From positions 1 through 10,021 of the forward strand of contig DATAPB010000186.1 of assembly GCA_036265435.1 (NCBI GenBank): a DNA stretch of 10,021 bases, given 5' to 3'. Made by a program: the position numbers and the translations under genes. The notes beneath the pieces are model-generated. The model was given only the letters and a program-made list of their open reading frames with translations, was not told where the DNA came from and made no database searches. Source of the stretch: DASUPK01 sp036265435 (lineage in GTDB: Bacteria; Actinomycetota; Thermoleophilia; Solirubrobacterales; 70-9). This document shows positions 6,028 to 10,021 of the stretch, piece after piece (positions within the stretch are counted from its first letter, which is position 1; each line of letters starts with the position of its first letter).

Positions 6028-6404
6028 TGTTGCAGCCTGGGATGGAGAGGAGCATGGACTTCGTGGTGGAGGGGCGGCTGCTCACGGACGTGGGCGGCAC
6101 GATCGGGGCGAGTGTGCTCTCCACCCCGGGGATGATCGGGATGATCGAGGGCAACGCGGCGGCGCTCGCCTTCGAGAACCTCGACGAGGGCAAGGCGACC
6201 GTCGGCTTCGAGGTCTGCGTCAAGCACGTCGCGGCCGCCGCCGAGGGCCAGACGTGCACCGTCTACGCCAAGCTCAACGAGATTGCCGACGGGCGCAAGC
6301 TCCGCTTCGACGTCGAGGTCAAGGAGGGGGACCGCACAGTCGGCGTCGGCACCCACGAGCGGCGCGTGATCGAGGTCGGCACGGTCGCCGGCGAGCAGGG
6401 CTAG
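6027..6404 (+). CDS. FlK-like hotdog-fold acyl-CoA thioesterase
   Basis: A 125-residue hotdog protein of the fluoroacetyl-CoA-thioesterase-like group, expected to hydrolyse a short acyl-CoA. T33 (STPGM), E41 (MIEGNAA) and H67 (CVKHVAA) match the FlK catalytic Thr42, Glu50 and His76 with identical spacing (8 and 26 residues). G60 falls where FlK has Gly69. The two FlK lid phenylalanines (33 and 36) correspond to G24 and G27 here, so fluoroacetyl-CoA specificity is not expected. The chain closes with the family's GTHERRVI. ATG 6027 overlaps the SDR stop as TGATG and has GGGGA seven bases upstream. ATG 6054, with GGAG six bases upstream, is a real alternative that would remove nine residues. Likely co-transcribed with the SDR gene. 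The true substrate is unknown. Confidence 0.86.
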   Translation: MLQPGMERSMDFVVEGRLLTDVGGTIGASVLSTPGMIGMIEGNAAALAFENLDEGKATVGFEVCVKHVAAAAEGQTCTVYAKLNEIADGRKLRFDVEVKEGDRTVGVGTHERRVIEVGTVAGEQG

Positions 6405-6422
6405 GCGACTGCAGGGCTAGGC
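6395..6422 (+). repeat. Two direct copies of GCAGGGCTAGGC, 16 bases apart
   Basis: Copies lie at 6395-6406 and 6411-6422. The first contains the thioesterase stop codon (TAG 6402-6404); the second supplies the TAGGCT box in front of the HMG-CoA lyase gene. It may be a local duplication or a paired protein-binding site. Confidence 0.55.
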
Positions 6423-6423
6423 T
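6418..6423 (+). promoter_or_regulatory. Likely -10 box of the HMG-CoA lyase gene
   Basis: TAGGCT is followed by six bases (GAAGGC) and then ATG 6430. This is the spacing expected when transcription starts at the A of the start codon. GAAGG is too close to ATG to act as a normal ribosome binding site. Confidence 0.5.
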
Positions 6424-6429
6424 GAAGGC

Positions 6430-7368
6430 ATGGCCGAGGCCCTGCCTCAATCCGTCCGGATCCGCGAGGTCGGGCCGCGCGACGGGTTCCAGAATGAGCC
6501 CGAGGTGATCCCGACGGAGGAGAAGGTCCGGTTGATCGGCCTGCTCGGAGAGACCGGCCTCGGGCGGATCGAGCTCACCTCGTTCGTACGCCCGGATGTG
6601 ATCCCTCAGCTGGCCGACGGCGCCGAGGTGCTGACGCGGTTCGAGCCAGTGGATGGCGTCGCGTACTCGGTTCTGATTCCGAATCGCAAGGGCCTCGAGA
6701 ACGCGCTCCGGCTCCGGGATCGCTTCCAGGAAGCGAACTTCTTCCTCTCGGCGTCCGAGACGCATAACCGCAAGAACGTCAACCGCTCGATCGCCGAGTC
6801 CCTGAAGGATCTCGAGGAAACGATCGGGGCGGCGCGGGAGGCCGGGCTGCGCTGCGAGGGCGTGATCTCGACCAGCTTCGGCTGCCCGTACGAGGGCGAG
6901 GTTCCAGCCGGCCGCGTCTTCGAGATCGCGGAGCGGCTCGCGGGCTTCGGCTGCGAGGAGGTCGCCTTCGGGGACACCACCGGGATGGCCAATCCGCGCC
7001 AGGTGGGGGAGTTCTTCGCGGCCGCCCGGGACCGGCTCCCGGACCCCGAGCTCACCGCGCACTTCCACAACACCCGCGGCCAGGGGCTGGCCAACGTGCT
7101 CGCCGCCCTCCAGCAGGGAGTCGAGTCGTTCGAAAGCTCATTCGGCGAGCTCGGCGGCTGTCCGGTGCCGCCGGGGTCCACGGGGAACATCTCGACGGAG
7201 GACCTGGTCTCGATGTTGGAGGAGATGGGCCTGGAGACCGGCGTGGACCTGGCGAGGTTGATCGCCGCCTCCACCGAGGTCCAGAGGGTCCTCGGCCGCC
7301 CGCTGGGGGCGCACCTGCTGACCGCCGGTCCCGTCGATTGGCAGCCCGGTGGCGCGTCGGACTCCTGA
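6430..7368 (+). CDS. Hydroxymethylglutaryl-CoA lyase family protein
   Basis: Predicted to cleave 3-hydroxy-3-methylglutaryl-CoA to acetyl-CoA and acetoacetate, the last step of leucine breakdown. The protein has 312 residues and the DRE-TIM fold. R17 and D18 in VGPRDGFQNE bind substrate and metal. ELTSFVRP (48-55), SASETHNRKNVNRS (107-120), CPYEGEV (152-158) and DTTGMANP (182-189) follow. H211 and H213 (HFHNTRGQG) are metal ligands, C244 (GGCPVPPG) is the catalytic cysteine, and N253 completes the site. The His-Cys and Cys-Asn spacings (33 and 9) equal those I recall for the human enzyme. ATG 6430 is set by the TAGGCT box just upstream. A related lyase acting on another branched 3-hydroxyacyl-CoA is possible, since no other leucine-pathway gene is in view. 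It follows the thioesterase by 25 bases but appears to have its own promoter. Confidence 0.94.
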   Translation: MAEALPQSVRIREVGPRDGFQNEPEVIPTEEKVRLIGLLGETGLGRIELTSFVRPDVIPQLADGAEVLTRFEPVDGVAYSVLIPNRKGLENALRLRDRFQEANFFLSASETHNRKNVNRSIAESLKDLEETIGAAREAGLRCEGVISTSFGCPYEGEVPAGRVFEIAERLAGFGCEEVAFGDTTGMANPRQVGEFFAAARDRLPDPELTAHFHNTRGQGLANVLAALQQGVESFESSFGELGGCPVPPGSTGNISTEDLVSMLEEMGLETGVDLARLIAASTEVQRVLGRPLGAHLLTAGPVDWQPGGASDS

Positions 7369-7381
7369 GACCGCGCCCCGA

Positions 7382-7387
7382 TAGGGT
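7382..7387 (+). promoter_or_regulatory. Likely -10 box of the SnoaL-like gene
   Basis: TAGGGT is followed by six bases (GGTCGC) and then ATG 7394, the same geometry as at 6418-6430. There is no ribosome binding site in the 25-base gap after the HMG-CoA lyase stop, which supports a leaderless start. Confidence 0.5.
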
Positions 7388-7393
7388 GGTCGC

Positions 7394-7774
7394 ATGAAGA
7401 GCGACCGTTTCCGCCGGGCGGCGGAGGCCAAGGACTTCTCGGCCATCGATGAGCTCTTCGCCGAGGACGTCGTCTTCCGGAGCCCTGTGGTGTTCAAGCC
7501 CTACGAGGGGCGCGAGGCCGTCGCCATGCTGCTCGGCGCGGTCGTCCAGGTCTTCGAGGACTTCCGGTACACGGACCAGATCGAGACGGATGACTCGGCG
7601 GCACTCGTGTTCAGCGCCCGTGTCGGCGACCGAGAGCTGGACGGGATCGACCTCCTCCATTTCGACTCGGAGGGCCGGCTGGACCGGATGTCGGTCTTCG
7701 TGCGGCCGATGAGCGGGGTCAACGCCCTGGCCGAGGCGATGCAGAAGAAGCTCGAGGAAGCGTCAGCCGCCTAG
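7394..7774 (+). CDS. SnoaL-like / NTF2-fold protein
   Basis: A 126-residue single-domain protein with the cone-shaped alpha+beta barrel pattern of the NTF2/SnoaL group. Residues 1-22 form an amphipathic helix with the usual KDFSAIDELF turn. AEDVVFRSPVVFKPYEGREAV follows, then strands ending in GIDLLHFDSEGRLDRMSVFVRP, whose acidic turn is a hallmark of the group. Members include small isomerases, cyclases, epoxide hydrolases and non-catalytic binding proteins, so no reaction can be assigned. There is no signal peptide. It follows the HMG-CoA lyase gene on the same strand by 25 bases, but a TAGGGT box suggests its own transcript. Its stop TAG (7772-7774) abuts the stop of the convergent sulfatase gene with no base between, so no ordinary terminator fits there. 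Confidence 0.88.
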   Translation: MKSDRFRRAAEAKDFSAIDELFAEDVVFRSPVVFKPYEGREAVAMLLGAVVQVFEDFRYTDQIETDDSAALVFSARVGDRELDGIDLLHFDSEGRLDRMSVFVRPMSGVNALAEAMQKKLEEASAA

Positions 7775-9313
7775 CTACTGGCGGCAGGTGACGCCGGAGC
7801 AGGTCTTCAGCCGCAGCAGCTCGGCCTTGAGGGAGGCCTTGAGCGAGGCGAGCCCCGGGTCGTCGGCGACGTTCGTGAGCTGGTACGGGTCGTCGTCCAG
7901 GTTGTAGAGCTCCTCGTCGCCGTTCGAGTAGAGGTTGTAGGACCAGGGCCCGCGCCGGATCCCGTAGATGCCGAGGTCCACGCTTTCGAACAGGAGGGAG
8001 CGGTCGTTCGAGACGCTGGGATCCGTTGTCAGGGGAAGCAGGTCGATCCCGTCCATCACCCTCGCCGGCCGTGCCTTGGTGATGGCCACGATCGTCGGGG
8101 CGAGGTCGATGTTCGCCACGAGCTGGTCCCGGGTCGTGTTCTGCGGGACGCCGGGGCCGCGGATGATGAGCGGAACGCGCTCGCCCTCCTCGTAGAGATA
8201 GTCCTTGAACTCGATCCGGTGCGCTCCCAGCTCGAGCCCGTTGTCCGAGGTGAAGAAGAAGAACGTCTTCCGCTTGTCCCCGTACTTGCGGACCAGTCCG
8301 ACGATCTTCTTGATCTCGTCGTCGACCGAGAGCAGGCTCTCGATGCGGCCGCGGTAGCGGCGATCGATGTCGGCCTTGTCCAGGTCGCTGAGCCGCGGAA
8401 TGTCGCGGATCTGCTGCGGCTTGTCGGAGACGTTGGGCTCGTCGAAGTTCGGCGGGCGCGGGGCCGGGGTGTCGCCGAACCGGCCGAGGTACTGCGGCGC
8501 CGGCTCGGGATCCCGCGTCGACCAGACGGGCGTGCCCTTCTCCCCGTGTGGGTTGTTCGGGTTGTAGTAGAGGAAGAACGGCTTCGGGCTCGGCGCCCAC
8601 ATCTTGAGGATCCCGTTGACCTTCGCGCCGAGGACGTAGTCGATGTAGTTGGCCGGCTTGCGCGGGTAGTTGCGGACCTTGCCGTTCTCGTTCAGCTTGA
8701 ACCCGTAGCGCTTCTGCTCGGTCCCTCCGGTGAGGCCGAACCACTGCTTCCACCCCGGCGGCACCTGGCGCGGGTCGACCACCCCGTAGCCGTTCAGGTA
8801 CTTGCCGACCATCGCGGTCCGGTACTTCGCCCTCTTCAGCCAGACCGCGAGCGTGTTCGAGCTGTCCAGGTCGGTGAAGCGCTGATCGGTGAGCACGCCG
8901 TGGTTGTGGGCGTACTGACCGGTGAGCTGCGTTGCGCGTGACGGGCAGCAGAGGGGGAACGACACGTAGCTGTTGCGGAAGGTGGTGCCGTGAGCGCCCA
9001 GGAGGGCGAGCGTCTTCTGCATCACGAACATGTCCGTGACGTTCATGTCGTCGGTGTCGATCAGGATCACGTTCGGGCGCTTCTGCTGGACGTTCTTCCG
9101 GCGGAGCGCGGCCTTGCTCTGCCGCCGTTGATCCGCGGCGGCCCGGCACTTCGCGTTGCAGGTCGCCGCCTTGCCGGCCACGGGAGAGGCGGTCGCCTCA
9201 GCAGGCTCGGCCCCCGACGGAGTGCCGAGCGCCTCCGCAGCAGCCCAGGCGAGGACCGCCGCGGCTAGCACGGCAAGCGAGAACGCTGCTCTCTGTGGCC
9301 TCCCGGGACGCAT
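7775..9313 (-). CDS. Exported arylsulfatase-family sulfatase (GNS-like)
   Basis: A 512-residue type I sulfatase that should hydrolyse a sulfate ester, possibly on a glycan, outside the membrane. It opens with a signal peptide: basic MRPGRPQR, then a hydrophobic stretch at 9-25 with no lipobox Cys. An Ala- and Lys/Arg-rich spacer runs to about residue 79. The metal site starts with D88 and D89 (IDTDDMN). The formylglycine motif is C122-C-P-S-R126 with LTG at 130-132, so Cys122 should be converted to formylglycine by a maturase not seen here. GKYLNGYG (170-177), NPHGEKG and the second metal pair D357-N358 complete the site. The CCPSR form and GKYLNGYG recall N-acetylglucosamine-6-sulfatases. 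Cys pairs lie at both ends (52/56 and 505/510). The substrate cannot be fixed. ATG 9313 agrees with the signal peptide, though no ribosome binding site is seen. The gene is transcribed away from the 9314-9449 gap. Confidence 0.95.
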   Translation of the reverse strand: MRPGRPQRAAFSLAVLAAAVLAWAAAEALGTPSGAEPAEATASPVAGKAATCNAKCRAAADQRRQSKAALRRKNVQQKRPNVILIDTDDMNVTDMFVMQKTLALLGAHGTTFRNSYVSFPLCCPSRATQLTGQYAHNHGVLTDQRFTDLDSSNTLAVWLKRAKYRTAMVGKYLNGYGVVDPRQVPPGWKQWFGLTGGTEQKRYGFKLNENGKVRNYPRKPANYIDYVLGAKVNGILKMWAPSPKPFFLYYNPNNPHGEKGTPVWSTRDPEPAPQYLGRFGDTPAPRPPNFDEPNVSDKPQQIRDIPRLSDLDKADIDRRYRGRIESLLSVDDEIKKIVGLVRKYGDKRKTFFFFTSDNGLELGAHRIEFKDYLYEEGERVPLIIRGPGVPQNTTRDQLVANIDLAPTIVAITKARPARVMDGIDLLPLTTDPSVSNDRSLLFESVDLGIYGIRRGPWSYNLYSNGDEELYNLDDDPYQLTNVADDPGLASLKASLKAELLRLKTCSGVTCRQ

Positions 9314-9449
9314 CGGATCAGAAACCCGGGACCGCCCTGCCGGTTGCGGCCCGCGGAGCCCGAGAGCGTAGAGGAACGTATGCTCACGCCGTCTCAGGTA
9401 AACGGGTCGTGCTGCCGGGCGCCCTCACCAACCTAGGAGCGAGCGAAAT
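9314..9449. other. Divergent intergenic region between the sulfatase and the 3-hydroxyacyl-CoA dehydrogenase genes
   Basis: These 136 bases hold no convincing gene. CCCGGGAC occurs at 9325-9332 and again at 9302-9309 inside the sulfatase start region, 23 bases apart. TATGCT at 9379-9384 fits a TANNNT -10 box on the + strand, but no -35 partner is evident. AGGAG at 9435-9439 is the ribosome binding site for ATG 9450. Both flanking promoters must lie here. Confidence 0.5.
9435..9439 (+). promoter_or_regulatory. Ribosome binding site of the 3-hydroxyacyl-CoA dehydrogenase gene
   Basis: AGGAG lies ten bases before ATG 9450. The frame is open further upstream, so this site and the family N-terminus (MAVSKVGVVG) decide the start. 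Confidence 0.6.
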
Positions 9450-10021
9450 ATGGCGGTCAGCAAGGTCGGCGTCGTGGGCTGCGGGCTCATGGGCCACGGG
9501 ATCTCCCAGATCTGCGCCCAGGCGGGGTGGGACGTCGTCGTGCGGGAGGAGGATCAGGCGGCCCTCGACAGGGGCATGGGCAAGATCGAGAAGCAGCTCG
9601 CCCGCGCGGTCGAGAAGGGCCGGATGGAGCAGTCCGACGCGGACGCGGTGCTCGGCCGGATCACGCCGACGCTCGACTACGCCGACCTGGCCGATTCGGA
9701 CCTGGTCATCGAGGCGATCACCGAGGATCTCGACCGCAAGCTCGAGATGTGGAGGGAGCTCGACGGGATCGTCAAGGACGATGCCTTCTTCGCCACCAAC
9801 ACCTCCTCGTTGCCGGTTTCCACGCAGGCCGACGCAACCGAGCGTCCGGAGCGGATGATCGGGCTGCACTTCTTCAATCCGCCACAGGTGATGCCGCTGC
9901 TCGAGGTTGTGCGGGCGGAGAGGTCGGGCGACGACGCGGTTGACCTCGGCTTCGAGCTCGGAGAGAAGCTCGGCAAGACCACCGTGGCGGCGGGCGACAA
10001 CCGCGGCTTCATCGTCAACCG
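9450..10021 (+). CDS. 3-hydroxybutyryl-CoA (3-hydroxyacyl-CoA) dehydrogenase, 3'-truncated
   Basis: An NAD-dependent enzyme interconverting a 3-hydroxyacyl-CoA and 3-ketoacyl-CoA, as in beta-oxidation or butyrate/PHB metabolism. The first 190 codons are present and the window ends inside the gene. The Rossmann loop is GCGLMGHG at 10-17, and the acidic residue after strand 2 is E33 (VVREED). LVIEAITED (85-93), NTSSLPVS (117-124) and GLHFFNP with the catalytic H140 follow. The fragment ends in DNRGFIVN, the junction to the C-terminal helical domain that starts just outside the window. Stand-alone Hbd/FadB2-type proteins are about 280 residues, so roughly 90 are missing; a longer fusion cannot be excluded. 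It is divergent from the sulfatase gene and close to the other acyl-CoA genes at 5290-7368, though with its own promoter region and ribosome binding site. Confidence 0.95.
   Translation, partial: MAVSKVGVVGCGLMGHGISQICAQAGWDVVVREEDQAALDRGMGKIEKQLARAVEKGRMEQSDADAVLGRITPTLDYADLADSDLVIEAITEDLDRKLEMWRELDGIVKDDAFFATNTSSLPVSTQADATERPERMIGLHFFNPPQVMPLLEVVRAERSGDDAVDLGFELGEKLGKTTVAAGDNRGFIVN

Noticed and set aside
6027..6404. Fluoroacetate resistance (a true FlK).
   Set aside because: The catalytic residues match, but the lid phenylalanines that give fluoroacetyl-CoA selectivity are glycines, and there is no fluoro-metabolism context.
7719..9149. A 476-codon - strand frame overlapping the sulfatase gene.
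   Set aside because: It is the shifted frame of the sulfatase gene, rich in Arg, Pro and Gly, while the real frame carries every sulfatase motif. Long shadow frames are expected at this GC content.
1..10021. A defence island, prophage, transposon, CRISPR array or tRNA.
   Set aside because: No integrase, transposase, terminal repeats, regular repeat array, restriction or toxin gene, or cloverleaf-like sequence was seen. All sizeable frames are accounted for by metabolic genes.

Overview
The window looks like an ordinary chromosomal stretch from a high-GC actinobacterium. It carries most of a coenzyme F420 biosynthesis locus followed by a short-chain acyl-CoA gene group. The basis for this is dense packing of GC-rich genes, separate single-domain cofC, cofD and cofE genes next to an F420:NADP oxidoreductase, and TANNNT -10-like boxes placed almost directly against start codons. 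My guess is a deep-branching soil lineage such as Thermoleophilia, but the sequence alone does not settle the taxon. No mobile element, CRISPR array, tRNA or rRNA is visible, and base composition is even throughout except for one small AT-rich island near 3598-3626.

Left part (1-2103, + strand): the 3' end of cofH (F0 synthase subunit 2), then a zinc-type alcohol dehydrogenase starting one base after the cofH stop, then a hairpin, then a small cupin gene with its own ribosome binding site. The cupin converges on cofE, and the two stop codons share one CTAG.

Middle (2100-5246, - strand): npdG, cofD, cofC and cofE in that transcription order. npdG makes or uses reduced F420 with NADP(H). cofC makes the activated three-carbon phospho-acid, cofD joins it to F0, and cofE adds glutamates. 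With cofH this covers nearly the whole pathway; the cofG half of F0 synthase would lie upstream or elsewhere. CofE lacks the C-terminal reductase domain found in mycobacterial FbiB, so how dehydro-F420-0 would be reduced (if it is formed) is open.

Right part (5290-7774, + strand): a BadH-like short-chain dehydrogenase, a FlK-like hotdog thioesterase overlapping it by one base, an HMG-CoA lyase, and a SnoaL/NTF2-fold protein. This looks like a small acyl-CoA handling group. It converges on an exported sulfatase (7775-9313, - strand), again with no room for a terminator. A 136-base divergent gap then leads to a 3-hydroxyacyl-CoA dehydrogenase that runs off the right edge.

I did not find a clearly new defence or mobile system. 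The points most worth a second look are the single-domain CofE and its missing reductase partner, altered key residues in CofC and the alcohol dehydrogenase, the FlK-type thioesterase with its catalytic residues but without the lid phenylalanines, and the shared TAG-box architecture at four starts.
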